In this document: piece after piece, positions 16,460-26,533 of the stretch
Layout of the letters: the number at the start of each line of letters is the position of its first letter
Numbering within the stretch: position 1 is the first letter of the stretch
Source: Pseudomonadota bacterium
Lineage (GTDB): Bacteria > Pseudomonadota > Gammaproteobacteria > QQUJ01
DNA length: 64,000 nt
Direction: 5' to 3'
NCBI GenBank assembly: GCA_008501635.1
Contig: QQUJ01000023.1
Coordinates: 79,428-143,427 of the forward strand
Translations under genes and position numbers: made by a program
Notes under the pieces: model-generated
Told to the model about the DNA's origin: nothing
The model's input: only the letters and a program-made list of their open reading frames with translations
The model's database searches: none

Positions 16460-17278
16460 ATGAGCCCCCAGGACACGGATAGCAACCCTGCCGGGGCCGC
16501 CCCGGAGCCCGAACTGATCCGGTTCGCAGAAGACCTCGCGGATGCCGCCCGGCCGGTGGCGTTGCGCTATTTCCGCAATCCCCTGGAGGTGGAGCACAAA
16601 GCCGACGCATCGCCGGTTACCATTGCCGATCGGACGGTCGAATCGACCATGCGCGAGATGATCACCGCCCGCTACCCGCACCACGGCATCCTCGGTGAGG
16701 AACATGGCGGGAGCAACTTGGAGGGTGCGGAAACCTGGGTGCTGGATCCCATCGATGGCACCCAGAGCTTCATCACCGGCATGCCGACTTTCGGCACCCT
16801 GATCGCCCTGCTGCAACATGGCCGGCCGGTGATCGGCATCGTCGACATGCCGGCCCTGGGCGAGCGTTGGGCGGGGGCATCGAGCCGGGCGACCACGCTG
16901 AACGGGCGGCCCTGTCGCACGCGCGCCTGCCGTGAACTCCGCCAGGCCAGCGTCTACGCCACTTCGGTCGACATCTTCACCCCCGAGGAACTCGATGCGC
17001 TGAACACCGTCACCGCCCGCGCCGCCCTGCGCCGCTTCGGCGGTGACTGCTACAGCTACGCGCTGCTTGCTGCGGGATACGTGGACGCCGTGATGGAGTC
17101 CTCCCTGAAACCCTACGATTACCTTCCCCTGGTGCCCATCATCGAAGGCGCAGGCGGTGTGATAACGGACTGGACGGGGGCAGCGCTGCATCTGCGTTCC
17201 GACGGGCGCGTGATAGCCGCGGCCACTCCGGAACTGCACGCAGAGCTACTCTCGACGCTACCCGAAGCGTTCAGATAA
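16460..17278 (+). CDS. Inositol-monophosphatase-family phosphatase, HisN (histidinol-phosphatase)-like
   Basis: 272 residues. The metal-binding motifs of the Mg2+-dependent FIG/IMPase superfamily are intact: GEEHG near residue 78, then WVLDPIDGTQSFITG near 93-107, and the C-terminal KPYDYLPLVPIIEGAGG. The pattern TIADRTVE plus YDYLPLVPI is more like HisN-type histidinol-phosphatases than true inositol phosphatases. It is divergent from the ABC importer operon, sharing its regulatory gap, so it may dephosphorylate the imported compound instead of serving histidine synthesis; that is inference. Confidence 0.85.
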   Translation: MSPQDTDSNPAGAAPEPELIRFAEDLADAARPVALRYFRNPLEVEHKADASPVTIADRTVESTMREMITARYPHHGILGEEHGGSNLEGAETWVLDPIDGTQSFITGMPTFGTLIALLQHGRPVIGIVDMPALGERWAGASSRATTLNGRPCRTRACRELRQASVYATSVDIFTPEELDALNTVTARAALRRFGGDCYSYALLAAGYVDAVMESSLKPYDYLPLVPIIEGAGGVITDWTGAALHLRSDGRVIAAATPELHAELLSTLPEAFR

Positions 17279-17421
17279 GGTGTCGATGCACCGCCGGACG
17301 GCCATCACCCGCATGGTCTTCGCTCCGATCGGAACCGCCTCGCTTCCCGCGTTGACCGGCGAGCGGAACCTTTGTAGCCGTAGACACGTGGTGCTCATTC
17401 GCTACTGAGAATAGGAAACGC

Positions 17422-17446
17422 AAAAAAGCCCGCCGGAAGGCGGGCC
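17422..17446 (-). terminator. Rho-independent terminator of tRNA-Met
   Basis: On the minus strand GCCCGCC, a TTCC loop and GGCGGGC are followed by six T residues. It lies 12 bases downstream of the tRNA 3' end. Confidence 0.9.
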
Positions 17447-17457
17447 TGGAGGTCATC

Positions 17458-17534
17458 TGGTGGCTATGCCCTGACTCGAACAGGGGACCCCATCATTATG
17501 AGTGATGTGCTCTAACCAACTGAGCTACATAGCC
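17458..17534 (-). tRNA. tRNA-Met (CAT), elongator type
   Basis: On the minus strand a full cloverleaf of 77 bases includes an encoded CCA. The acceptor stem GGCTATG pairs with CATAGCC. The D-arm is AGCTCAGTTGGTTAGAGC, the anticodon stem CATCA/TGATG encloses the loop CTCATAA (anticodon CAT), and the T-loop is TTCGAGT. The sequence is very close to E. coli elongator tRNA-Met. It lacks the C1-A72 mismatch of initiator tRNA. Confidence 0.97.
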
Positions 17535-17574
17535 ATTTTGCTCGGCTTCGGCAGCTAACCGAAAGAGACCGCGT

Positions 17575-17603
17575 ATTTTCATGCCCGCATCATCCTGTGT
17601 CAA
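17575..17603 (-). promoter_or_regulatory. Promoter of tRNA-Met
   Basis: On the minus strand a perfect TTGACA (17603-17598) is followed by a 17-base spacer and GAAAAT (17580-17575). A GC-rich discriminator (ACGCGG) follows, as is usual for stringently controlled stable-RNA promoters. Confidence 0.7.
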
Positions 17604-17794
17604 GGCAAGCTCCAGTTTCAATTATGGGTTGACCTTGAGGCTTGTACTGGTACCGTTACCCCAATCATCCACCTTTATCCGGTGTGTTGTTTCCCGCCTT
17701 CGTCATCGCACAGCATCGGAATGGCTGATCGCGTTTCATTTTTTTAGTTAAAACAAGAACGATTTTGATTGTTGCTCTGCATAAGGAAGTAAGG

Positions 17795-20407
17795 ATGCTT
17801 TCCACGTTACGAAGCCGCTTCCGGCGTGTCGTGTTTGTCGCGTGCGCGGTACTGGCCGGAACCGCGCCGCACCATGCCGCGGCGAGTGTGGTGTTCGGAA
17901 GCGACCGCGACTACCCTCCCTTTGAGTACCTCGACAGCGATGGCATACCCCGTGGTTTCAATGTCGATCTGATCCGCGCCGTTGGCGAGGCGGGCGGCTT
18001 TGAGATCGCCATAAAACTCGGGCCCTGGGCGGAGATCCGCCGCGCCTTTGAGACCGAAAAAACCGTCCATATCGCCGACATGACCCGCTCGCGCGAACGC
18101 GAGATACGCCTCGATTTCGCCACACCGTTCGCCATCATCACTGACCAGCTTTTTGCGCGCAAAGGCGAGAGCGCTCGCTGCGACCCCGCCAGACTCGACG
18201 GCACGCGCGTACTGGTTCAGGACAGCGCCAGCACGCAAGAGTATCTTGCCACGCGCTTCCCTGGCGTGATCACGCTGCCCGTTCCCTCGGCACCCGATGC
18301 AATCCGGCAGCTGCAGGCCGGCAACGGTGACTGCGCGATTGTCACCAACCTGATCAGTCAGTATCTGATCACCCGCCAGCAGATCAGGAACGTGGTCCCG
18401 GTCGGTCGCCCCTTCATGCCCCGCGAATACGGTTTTGCCGTCCTCAAGGGCAATACGGCGCTGCTTGACCGGGTCAACAGCGGACTCAAGAAGGTGCTCG
18501 AATCCGGTGAATACGCAACCATTTATCAGAAGTGGTTTACGCCGAAACGTGTCACACCGCGAACCGCGGGCGAGCTTGTCCGCGATGCACTGCCGATTGC
18601 CGGGCCCATCGCCGCGGCTCTGCTCCTGACCGGTTTCTGGGTCATCTCTCTGCGTCGCCTGGTGCGCTCGCGCACCTTTGATCTACGGGAAGAGCTGGCG
18701 CGCCGTGAAACCGCGGAACAGGAGGCTCGCACCAGCCACGAGCAGTTCAATCAACTGGCGAACAATGTCGATGAGGTGCTGTGGATCAAGGATCAGCGCA
18801 GCGGCGCCAAGCTTTATGTGAGTCCCGCCTACGAGCGGATCTGGGAACTGTCCCGTGAAGACCTCTACCGCGATCCGCTCGATTTCCTGCGCCGGGTCCA
18901 TCCCGAGGATTACGATCGCGTCAAGGTCGCGCAGGCCAGCCGTCCGACCGAACACTATAACGAGGAGTATCGCATCGTCAGACCGGATGGTTCGCTGCGC
19001 TGGGTTGTCTCGCGCGGCTATCCCATATGCGACGAGCAGGGCGAGCCCTATCAGATGGTCGGCATCACGCGCGATATTACCGAGCGCAAGATGGCCGAAG
19101 AGCGCATCGAGTGGCTGGCAACCCGCGATGCGCTGACCGAACTGCCCAACCGCTATCTGCTCGGCGATCGTCTCAAACAATCGATCGCCCACGCCCAGCG
19201 CGAAGAGTTGCGCCTCGCGGTACTGTTTATCGACCTCGATCGATTCAAACGCATCAACGATTCGTTGGGACACACCGTGGGCGACGAGCTGCTGCGGGAA
19301 GTCGCTACGCGTTTGAACAAAGGTCTGCGTGCCGACGATTCGTTGGCGCGCATCGGCGGCGACGAGTTTGTGCTGGTGCTGCGCGGCATCCAAGAAGCCG
19401 AGGAGATACTGCCGGTCGTTACCAAGATCATCAGCTCACTCGCACAACCCTTTGCCATCGACGCCCATCAGCTCAACATCTCCTGCAGCGTGGGGATCAG
19501 CATTTTCCCCGACGACGCGACCACCAGCGCGGAGCTGCTGCGTTGCGCCGATACCGCCATGTACCACGCCAAAACCAAGGGTCGAAACGACTTCTGTTTC
19601 TACGCCGCGGAGATGAACAGTCTGGCTGTCGAACGTTTGCGTCTGGAGGGCGAACTGCGTCGGGCGCTGGCGGACAATGAGTTCGAACTCTTCTACCAAC
19701 CCATCGTCGCCGTGAGCAGTGGCCAGATCGTCGCCTGCGAGGCCCTGATCCGCTGGCGTCATCCGGTGCGCGGCATGGTGGCGCCCGATCGCTTTATCGA
19801 GGTGGCCGAGGAGATGGGACTGATCCCGCGCATCGGTGCCTGGGTTATCGAAAGCGCCTGCCTGCAACGCAAGCGTTGGTCCCGGTTGGGGTATCCGCTG
19901 CGCATGTGCGTCAACGTCTCGGCGCTGCAACTCAACCCCGGGTTATTGAAGACGATTTCGGACCTCGATTGCCCAATGACACCCGAAAGTCCCTGGTTGG
20001 AACTGGAACTGACCGAAAGCGTTCTGATCGAGAACCGCGAAGAGAACATCGAGTTGCTGCGCGAACTCAAGGCGCTGGGCGTCTCGCTTTCCATCGACGA
20101 TTTCGGAACCGGGTACTCCTCGCTGAGTTATCTCAAAGGTTTCCCAGTTGAGACACTGAAGATCGACCGCAGTTTTATTGCCGACCTGGAGAGTGATGAG
20201 GGCAGCCTCGCCATCATCAACGCGGTGGCGAGCATCGCCAAGACGCTGAATCTGCGATTGATCGCCGAGGGCGTGGAGAACGAAGCGCAATTGGTTCAGG
20301 TGCGCCGCACCGGCTGCGACGAGTACCAGGGCTATCTGTTTCAACGCCCCTTGCCCGCCGAGGAACTGAGCGCTCTACTGCAGGCGCAACAGCCGGTCAG
20401 ACATTGA
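17795..20407 (+). CDS. Periplasmic-sensor PAS-GGDEF-EAL cyclic-di-GMP protein
   Basis: 870 residues from ATG 17795 (RBS AAGGAAGTAAGG). Order: signal/anchor segment; SBP_bac_3-type periplasmic domain (residues of about 30-255, starting [19 protein letters not shown]); a membrane helix near 275; PAS with PAC (about 320-430, ending [18 protein letters not shown]); GGDEF (about 437-600); EAL (about 615-860). The GGDEF motif is intact, with an RxxD inhibitory site (RADD) 5 residues before it. The EAL motif (ACEALIRW) and [13 protein letters not shown] are intact. Both diguanylate cyclase and phosphodiesterase activities are therefore possible. The sensor domain probably binds an amino acid-like ligand. 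It overlaps the convergent ychF gene by 11 bases. Confidence 0.93.
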   Translation: MLSTLRSRFRRVVFVACAVLAGTAPHHAAASVVFGSDRDYPPFEYLDSDGIPRGFNVDLIRAVGEAGGFEIAIKLGPWAEIRRAFETEKTVHIADMTRSREREIRLDFATPFAIITDQLFARKGESARCDPARLDGTRVLVQDSASTQEYLATRFPGVITLPVPSAPDAIRQLQAGNGDCAIVTNLISQYLITRQQIRNVVPVGRPFMPREYGFAVLKGNTALLDRVNSGLKKVLESGEYATIYQKWFTPKRVTPRTAGELVRDALPIAGPIAAALLLTGFWVISLRRLVRSRTFDLREELARRETAEQEARTSHEQFNQLANNVDEVLWIKDQRSGAKLYVSPAYERIWELSREDLYRDPLDFLRRVHPEDYDRVKVAQASRPTEHYNEEYRIVRPDGSLRWVVSRGYPICDEQGEPYQMVGITRDITERKMAEERIEWLATRDALTELPNRYLLGDRLKQSIAHAQREELRLAVLFIDLDRFKRINDSLGHTVGDELLREVATRLNKGLRADDSLARIGGDEFVLVLRGIQEAEEILPVVTKIISSLAQPFAIDAHQLNISCSVGISIFPDDATTSAELLRCADTAMYHAKTKGRNDFCFYAAEMNSLAVERLRLEGELRRALADNEFELFYQPIVAVSSGQIVACEALIRWRHPVRGMVAPDRFIEVAEEMGLIPRIGAWVIESACLQRKRWSRLGYPLRMCVNVSALQLNPGLLKTISDLDCPMTPESPWLELELTESVLIENREENIELLRELKALGVSLSIDDFGTGYSSLSYLKGFPVETLKIDRSFIADLESDEGSLAIINAVASIAKTLNLRLIAEGVENEAQLVQVRRTGCDEYQGYLFQRPLPAEELSALLQAQQPVRH

Positions 20408-21491
20408 AGCGGAAGTGGATGACATCGCCGTCCTGGACGATGTACTCCTTGCCCTCCAGGCGCCATTTACCCGCCTCTTTGGCCCCTTGTTCGCCTCGGC
20501 AGGCAATGAAATCATCGTAGGCGATCACTTCGGCGCGGATAAAACCCTTCTGAAAATCGGTGTGGATCACCGCGGCCGCCTCGGGCGCCGTGGCGCCGAT
20601 GCGAACGGTCCAGGCGCGCACCTCCTTCTCGCCCGCGGTGAAATAGGTCTGCAACCCCAGCAGGCGATAACCCACGTGCACCACGCGATCCAACCCGGCT
20701 TCCTCAAGACCCATTTCGGCGAGAAACTCCGCCTTGTCGGCCTCTTCGAGTTGCGCGATCTCGGCCTCCATCGCGGCGCAGAACGGCACCACTTCGGAAC
20801 CGTCGGTAGCGGCGATTGCGAACACGGCATCGAGGTGAGGATTGTTCTCGAATCCGTCCTCGGTCACGTTGGCGAGGTACATCGTCGGTTTGATCGTCAG
20901 GAAATGGAGATCGCGGATCAGCAGGAGTTGCTCTTTGGACAGCTCCATGGCCCGCACCGGACGGCCTTCGTTCAAGTGTGCCTCGATCTTGATCAACAGC
21001 TCCCGGCGTGCGATGGCTTCTTTATCACCGCCCGCCTTGGTCGCCTTGCGTGCGCGCTCGACCGCCTTCTCCACGGTCGCAAGATCGGCCAATGCCAGCT
21101 CCGTATTGATCACCTCGATATCCGAGGCCGGATTGATACGACCGGAGACATGCGTCACATCATCGTCCTCGAAGCAACGCACCACATGAGCGATGGCGTC
21201 AGTCTCGCGGATATTGGCCAGGAACTGGTTGCCCAACCCCTCACCCTTTGAAGCACCTGCCACCAGACCGGCGATATCGACAAACTGCATGGTGGTGGGA
21301 ACCACTCGCTGCGGCTTGACGATTGCCGCCAACGCGTCCTGGCGCGCATCGCGCAACGGCACCACCCCCACGTTGGGTTCAATGGTGCAGAACGGGTAGT
21401 TCTCGGCCGCGATGGCGGCCCTGGTGAGCGCGTTGAACAGTGTGGATTTACCCACGTTGGGCAATCCAACGATGCCGCATCTGAATCCCAT
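20397..21491 (-). CDS. ychF: Ribosome-binding ATPase YchF (Obg family)
   Basis: 364 residues, the normal family size. The start [23 protein letters not shown] contains the P-loop in two blocks; [17 protein letters not shown] is the G3 region. The G4 position has the non-canonical NVTE (LANVTEDGF) that makes YchF prefer ATP. The C-terminal TGS-like domain ends [17 protein letters not shown]. It is a cytoplasmic translation-associated ATPase linked to oxidative stress responses in E. coli. Pth, its frequent neighbour, is not adjacent here. Confidence 0.97.
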   Translation of the reverse strand: MGFRCGIVGLPNVGKSTLFNALTRAAIAAENYPFCTIEPNVGVVPLRDARQDALAAIVKPQRVVPTTMQFVDIAGLVAGASKGEGLGNQFLANIRETDAIAHVVRCFEDDDVTHVSGRINPASDIEVINTELALADLATVEKAVERARKATKAGGDKEAIARRELLIKIEAHLNEGRPVRAMELSKEQLLLIRDLHFLTIKPTMYLANVTEDGFENNPHLDAVFAIAATDGSEVVPFCAAMEAEIAQLEEADKAEFLAEMGLEEAGLDRVVHVGYRLLGLQTYFTAGEKEVRAWTVRIGATAPEAAAVIHTDFQKGFIRAEVIAYDDFIACRGEQGAKEAGKWRLEGKEYIVQDGDVIHFRFNV

Positions 21492-21571
21492 GGAGAGGTA
21501 CCTGGCGTAAAATGAGTGCTCATTGTATGGATTGGCACAAAGAGCGCAACGCTCATACGCCGAGCGCTACA

Positions 21572-22258
21572 ATGGTCCTGGACATGGAACTCACCGCACT
21601 TCAGATAATCGTCCTGATACTCGCCTGGGCAGGCTATGGGCTGCTGCATTCACTGCTGGCGACCCTCGCTCTCAAGCGCCGGGCTGCCAGCCGCTGGCCA
21701 TGGGCACCGCGTGTTTACCGCCTGGCCTTCAATGGCCTCGCCGTCGTTCTGCTCGCACCGCCGCTCTATCTCATGCATCGCTGGCAGGGGACTCCGCTCT
21801 GGCAATGGACCGGCGTGAGCTTGTGGGTTGCCAACTCCCTGGCCGTCCTTGCTTTGGTCGGCTTTGTATTGACATTGAAAGACTATGACACCGCGGAGTT
21901 TCTGGGCACCCGGCAATGGCGCGGTTCTGAACGACGGGTCGAGGATCAGGAAAGCTTGCACATATCGCATCTTCACCGCTATGTGCGCCACCCCTGGTAC
22001 TTTCTGGCATTGGTACTTATCTGGACGCGCCAGATGGATGGCGCATTCCTGGTCAGTGCGCTCTGCATCACCGCGTACTTCATCGTTGGCTCCCGATTCG
22101 AGGAGCACAAGCTGATCCAATACCACGGCGATGCTTACCGGGAATATATGCAACGAGTACCCGGCATAGTGCCCATGCCAGGCCGGTTTTTGTCAACGCG
22201 GGAAGCCAGAATTCTGACAAAAAAATACCGGGACACATCGGGCCCCGGTACCGAGTAA
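21572..22258 (+). CDS. NnrU / isoprenylcysteine methyltransferase-like membrane protein
   Basis: 228 residues with about six membrane helices. The C-terminal block HRYVRHPWYFLALVLIW plus RFEEHKLIQYHGDAYREY is the signature of the PEMT/ICMT/NnrU membrane methyltransferase fold, in which these His, Arg and Glu residues bind S-adenosylmethionine. The substrate is unknown; bacterial relatives methylate lipids or other hydrophobic compounds, and NnrU is associated with denitrification genes. Two ATG codons at 21572 and 21584 are both possible; neither has a strong RBS. TACAAT overlapping 21572 looks like a -10 box, which would favour 21584. Confidence 0.78.
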   Translation: MVLDMELTALQIIVLILAWAGYGLLHSLLATLALKRRAASRWPWAPRVYRLAFNGLAVVLLAPPLYLMHRWQGTPLWQWTGVSLWVANSLAVLALVGFVLTLKDYDTAEFLGTRQWRGSERRVEDQESLHISHLHRYVRHPWYFLALVLIWTRQMDGAFLVSALCITAYFIVGSRFEEHKLIQYHGDAYREYMQRVPGIVPMPGRFLSTREARILTKKYRDTSGPGTE

Positions 22259-22735
22259 CAGCTTTTCATTTATTATTATGTATGTACGCCCTTCGATTGC
22301 ACGGAGCGCGTAACCCCCCTCCTCCTCCATTTTGTCTGGAGTGTTCTGTGTCTTTTAAACGATAAAAATCAGGTTGCTGACCACAACCGCTACGACTGTG
22401 ACCACGAACAGTTTGAACATCACTTCCTCCGCAAGCCGTAAACTACTTTTGGTTTAATTAGGTAACTATCGGCACGCGGCGGATTCCCTTCCACCAACTG
22501 CATCCCATTACGGGGTTGCAGTTACATAGTCGTCGTGATGCGAACGGCGCGACTCCATGCTGCCTGGGGGCAGCCTCCCTGGTTTTATTGTAATACCCCT
22601 ACTTGAGTACATATTATTTGCAGGTAACGCGCGACGCTACCCGTTGACGTTTGAGTTGTCAACCCCTTTTTCAACGCTGTGCCGACTGACCGTGGTAAAA
22701 ACCACTGCGGCTTTGCGCCATGCTTACACCGCGCA
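22259..22735. other. Intergenic region with one small gene
   Basis: Apart from the 21-codon gene at 22355-22420 I see no protein gene here. A short G/C hairpin (GCTGCC with GGCAGC, 22560-22575) precedes a T-rich run and could be a weak plus-strand terminator. The DNA is less GC-rich than its surroundings. Confidence 0.5.
22355..22420 (-). CDS. 21-residue single-helix membrane peptide
   Basis: On the minus strand ATG at 22420 follows GGAGG at an ideal distance (GGAGGAAGTG ATG) and opens 21 codons ending TAA. The peptide is MFKLFVVTVVAVVV then SNLIFIV: one Lys near the start and an otherwise continuous hydrophobic helix. This is the form of the small inner-membrane proteins that regulate transporters or kinases in enterobacteria. 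The strong RBS and the isolated position argue for a real gene; no family is recognised. Confidence 0.5.
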   Translation of the reverse strand: MFKLFVVTVVAVVVSNLIFIV

Positions 22736-23830
22736 TCAGACGGCAACGCTCGCTCTCACTACTCGATTGCGCCCCCCATCCTTGGCCTCGTACAACGCGT
22801 TGTCCGCGGTCTCAATCAGTTTCTGTCCCAGCATTTGCGGAAGCGGATCGCCGTCCGCCACACCGGCAACCCCTATGGAAAGGGTAACCCGAAACGGATC
22901 ATGATCCGGATGGTTGAAGGTCTCCTGTTCCACGGCGGAGCGTATCCGTTCGGCAATGATTACCGCCTCCTCCGTCGCCGTGCCCGGCAAAACCGCGACG
23001 AACTCCTCACCTCCGTAACGGGCCAGAATGTCGACGTTACGAAGATGCGCTTTGATGATCCTGGCCACACCCTGCAGCACATAGTCGCCCACGGTATGCC
23101 CGTAAGTGTCGTTGACTCGTTTGAAGTGATCGATATCGAGAAAAAGACACGCCAATGCATGGTGTTCCCGTTCCACCCTGCGCAGCTCTTCTTCGTATCG
23201 CTGATCGAAATAGCGGCGGTTCGCAACCGAGGTGAGGGTATCGGTCAACCCCACCAGTTTAAGTCGTTCATGGTTCAGCGCGTTCTCCAGACAAACCGCA
23301 ACCACTGCGCCAAAATGCGCCAGAAAATCGGTGAAGTGAGTGCCCCGATAGCGATCGACATCTTCGCTGCCGAGGTTGATGCTGCCGATTATCCTCCCAT
23401 CGCGCACCAGCGGCAGCAGCGCGGTACTTCGCGGTTGCCGCAGTGGCGAAGGAAACAATCGAGCGGACAACTCGGGTGCGCAACCACTCAAGGCAGGTTC
23501 GCGCTTTTCGTTGAACAAGGCTTCGATAACCTCGGCCACGTCGACGAACAGCAACTGCGGAAGTTCTGCGGGCTTGACGCCCAGATGTTGAAGCAAATGG
23601 CGAATCTCGTGATCGCCGTCCAACAATACCAGAGTGATGACCTCGAGCTTGAATTTGACACGCGTCTCATGCACCAGCATCAACAATAATTCGTAGAGCG
23701 AATTGATGCCGAGAAGCCGCAACTCCTGCGCCTGAAAACGTCGCATGCGCTCTTCATTCTCTTCGGCCCAGCGCATCAGCACTTTAAGCCTTCTATGCAG
23801 AGCGCGATTTTCCGCTTCCAGATCCTTCAT
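22736..23830 (-). CDS. DUF484/GAF-type diguanylate cyclase
   Basis: About 364 residues from ATG 23830; a TTG 18 bases earlier is also possible. The N-terminus is a coiled coil (MKDLEAENRALHRRLKVLMR), followed by a DUF484/GAF-like sensory domain (residues of about 40-190, including STALLPLVRDGRIIGSINLG). The C-terminal GGDEF domain has an intact GGEEF motif near residue 272 with an RxxD inhibitory site (RNVD) 5 residues before it. No membrane segment is visible, so this is a cytoplasmic, feedback-inhibited cyclase. It is the second intact GGDEF protein in the window. Confidence 0.9.
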   Translation of the reverse strand: MKDLEAENRALHRRLKVLMRWAEENEERMRRFQAQELRLLGINSLYELLLMLVHETRVKFKLEVITLVLLDGDHEIRHLLQHLGVKPAELPQLLFVDVAEVIEALFNEKREPALSGCAPELSARLFPSPLRQPRSTALLPLVRDGRIIGSINLGSEDVDRYRGTHFTDFLAHFGAVVAVCLENALNHERLKLVGLTDTLTSVANRRYFDQRYEEELRRVEREHHALACLFLDIDHFKRVNDTYGHTVGDYVLQGVARIIKAHLRNVDILARYGGEEFVAVLPGTATEEAVIIAERIRSAVEQETFNHPDHDPFRVTLSIGVAGVADGDPLPQMLGQKLIETADNALYEAKDGGRNRVVRASVAV

Positions 23831-23960
23831 CTTTGTGATCTCGCGCAATCTGTGTCCCCGGCAACGGCAGGCAAGTCCCGCGCTATCGCCCGCTCAACTT
23901 TGCGCAACCGCCGCAGGCGAACGTGACCCAGCCATCGCTGTTCCAGTTTCCTCGGTTGCA

Positions 23961-26375
23961 TCAAGCTGTGGAGTCCAATCCGTCAGCGCCCTCCTTGCTG
24001 TGTTCGCTGAACGAACGACGGATCTCAGCGAATTGATACAGTCGTTCAGAAACGCGCGCATTGATGCTGCCCTGCGGATAGTACTCACCATCGCGCTGCA
24101 CTCCCGCTTCCACGCCGGTCAATATCTCAATCGCCTCATCGACATTGCGAACCGAGTGGACGTGGAACCGCCCGGCGGCCGCAGCTTCGACGATATCCTC
24201 GCGCAACATCAGGTGTTGGACATTGTACTCCGGTACCAACACGCCTTGACGCCCCGTCAGGCCACGCGCTTTACAGAGATCGAAAAAACCCTCGATCTTT
24301 TCGTTGACGCCGCCGATTGCCTGCACCACACCGTGTTGGTTCACCGACCCTGTCACCGCCAAGCATTGCCTGATCGGCGCCTGCGCCAATACGGAAAGCA
24401 GCGCGCACAGCTCCGCCACGGAAGCACTATCGCCCTCCACATACCCGTAATTCTGTTCGAAAACGACCGTCGCCGACAGCGACAGCGGGTTCTCACTGGC
24501 ATAACGTGACGCGAGATAGGCTGAAAGAATCATCACCCCCTTGGAGTGCAGTGCACCACCCAGTTCCACCTCGCGTTCAATGTCGATGACCTCGCCTTCG
24601 CCAAGGCGCACGGTTGCAGTGATTCGCGACGGTTGCCCGAATCTGTGCGCTCCCAATTCGAGCACTGACAGGCCGTTGATCTGTCCAATCATTTCACCAT
24701 CGGTGTCGATCAACACCAGGTTCCGACGCATCGCTTCGATCAACCGATCGGGAACCCGGTTGGCGCGATAGGTCTGCTCGCTGATCGCACGACGCACATC
24801 GTCAATACGAACCACTTCCTGCTTCGCCTGCCCGGCCCAGTAATTCGCTTCACGCATCAGATCCGCCATACTGCGCATATGCGTCGAGAGCTGGGTGGCA
24901 TCCGCCGCCAAGCGCGCCGCCTGCTCGATGACGCGCCCCACGGCAAGCCGATCAAAATGACGCAACCCCTCCTTGCGTACCAGGGTGCTGATCAGACGTG
25001 CGTAGAGGAGGTCACTCTCGTCGTTTCGCTCGATGCGGTCTTCAAAATCCGCCGCTACCTTGAAGAGTTCATTGAAGTCTGGATCATACTCACACAGCAG
25101 GTAATAGAGCAGGCGCTCGCCGATCAGCACCACTTTGACATTGAGCGGAATGGGCTGCGGTTCGAGACCTGCCGTCGCGACCAGACTCAGCGCCTGCCCA
25201 AGCGACTCGATGCACACTTGACTGGCCCGTAACGCGCGCTTCAATCCCGCCCATGCGAACGGTTGACTCAGTATCTTATGCGCGTCGAGCACCAGATAAC
25301 CGCCGTTGGCACGATGCAGGGCTCCCGCACGAATCAAAGTGAAATCGGTGATCAGCGCTCCCATCTGGGCAATGTGTTCAACACGGCCCACCAGATTTTG
25401 ATAGGTAGGGTGGTCTTCGAAAACAACGGGTGCGCCCCGTTCTACCGCACCATTGTCCACTATGAGATTTACGGTATAGCGTCGAGCCCACTCTGTAGCC
25501 GATGACCCGGAAGCGATTATCTCTTCACCGTCCGATTTCTGAAACTCGTTCAAATGCTCGAGCACATCACGCTGCAGATCATCCAGATAGCGTTGCACAT
25601 CGGGCAGGTCGACATAATGTTCGTGAATCTCCGCCATCTGGCAGCCGACCGCTTCCAGGGCGATTTGCTCGTTCAACAAACGCACCTTCTCCCGCGTTTC
25701 ACGCCGCCAACGCGGGATCTCACGCAACAGTTTCTCCAGCTTCACTTCAAGCTTTTCACGCTCTGCCTGCAAGCGATTCAACTCCTCCTCGGGCAGTTCA
25801 GCCACCTTTTCAGGTGCCAGAACCTCACCATCTCGTAAAGGCGCGAAAAGGAACCCGGCGGGCATACGAATCAATCCCAATCCGTGTGTTGCCGCCTCGC
25901 TGCCCAACTCCTCGAAAGCCTGCTCCTGACGGTGCTTGAGTTCCTCATCCATAGAGCGGATGGCTTTCTGATATTCATCGCTCTCGAAGGCGGCCGGGAT
26001 AACCGACTTGAGTTCCTCCAGCAGTTGCTCCATATCCGTCTTGAACCGATGCCCCCTGCCTGCGGGCAGTGTCAGAACACGCGGTTGCCGGGGATTCTGG
26101 AAGTTGTTGACATAGCACCAATCCGGCGGTCGCTGCTGATGGGTCGCCTGCAGTTCCAGGTACTGGCGTACCGCTGTCTGTTTTCCGGTTCCAGGCGGCC
26201 CAAGAACGTAGAGGTTGTAACCTTCAGAGCGCATCCCGATACCGAACTGCAGTGCCGCCAATGCCCGCCCCTGTCCAATAATGCCATCCAACGCGGCGAG
26301 TTCCGCCGTGGTGTCAAACTTGAACTTCGCGGAATCGCAGCGTCGATAAAGCTCAGCGGCATCGAGTAGGGGCAC
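23961..26375 (-). CDS. Lon-like ATP-dependent protease (LonB-type, YcbZ-like)
   Basis: 804 residues. GTG 26375 is preferred because the frame then begins VPLLDAAELYRRCD, matching the usual family N-terminus; the open frame continues to a GTG at 26453. Walker A GPPGTGKQ is at 59-66. A long helical insert (LPEEELNRLQAEREKLEVKL and onward) interrupts the AAA module. The C-terminal Lon protease domain keeps the catalytic dyad: Ser in EGDSASVAELCALL and Lys in IGGVNEKIEGFF. It has no Lon substrate-binding N-domain, as in E. coli YcbZ and LonB-type enzymes. It is divergent from the DUF4197 gene. Confidence 0.9.
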   Translation of the reverse strand: MPLLDAAELYRRCDSAKFKFDTTAELAALDGIIGQGRALAALQFGIGMRSEGYNLYVLGPPGTGKQTAVRQYLELQATHQQRPPDWCYVNNFQNPRQPRVLTLPAGRGHRFKTDMEQLLEELKSVIPAAFESDEYQKAIRSMDEELKHRQEQAFEELGSEAATHGLGLIRMPAGFLFAPLRDGEVLAPEKVAELPEEELNRLQAEREKLEVKLEKLLREIPRWRRETREKVRLLNEQIALEAVGCQMAEIHEHYVDLPDVQRYLDDLQRDVLEHLNEFQKSDGEEIIASGSSATEWARRYTVNLIVDNGAVERGAPVVFEDHPTYQNLVGRVEHIAQMGALITDFTLIRAGALHRANGGYLVLDAHKILSQPFAWAGLKRALRASQVCIESLGQALSLVATAGLEPQPIPLNVKVVLIGERLLYYLLCEYDPDFNELFKVAADFEDRIERNDESDLLYARLISTLVRKEGLRHFDRLAVGRVIEQAARLAADATQLSTHMRSMADLMREANYWAGQAKQEVVRIDDVRRAISEQTYRANRVPDRLIEAMRRNLVLIDTDGEMIGQINGLSVLELGAHRFGQPSRITATVRLGEGEVIDIEREVELGGALHSKGVMILSAYLASRYASENPLSLSATVVFEQNYGYVEGDSASVAELCALLSVLAQAPIRQCLAVTGSVNQHGVVQAIGGVNEKIEGFFDLCKARGLTGRQGVLVPEYNVQHLMLREDIVEAAAAGRFHVHSVRNVDEAIEILTGVEAGVQRDGEYYPQGSINARVSERLYQFAEIRRSFSEHSKEGADGLDSTA

Positions 26376-26533
26376 GGATCGCGTCTCTTTTTGTAAAAGC
26401 GGTGAGAGTGAACGCCGATGATACACGAACCCATCTATCAGGAGCGTCCCCACGCAATAGCGCAGCCCTGCAGAGATACGCTGCGCAATTCACGCTATTA
26501 TTTCGGTTCTGGCCTATTCCCGAGAGATCCCCC

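Noticed and set aside
15300..17239. Extended N-terminus of the substrate-binding protein (start near 17239)
   Set aside because: The extension runs antisense through the phosphatase gene; ATG 16294 has an ideal RBS and starts a signal peptide.
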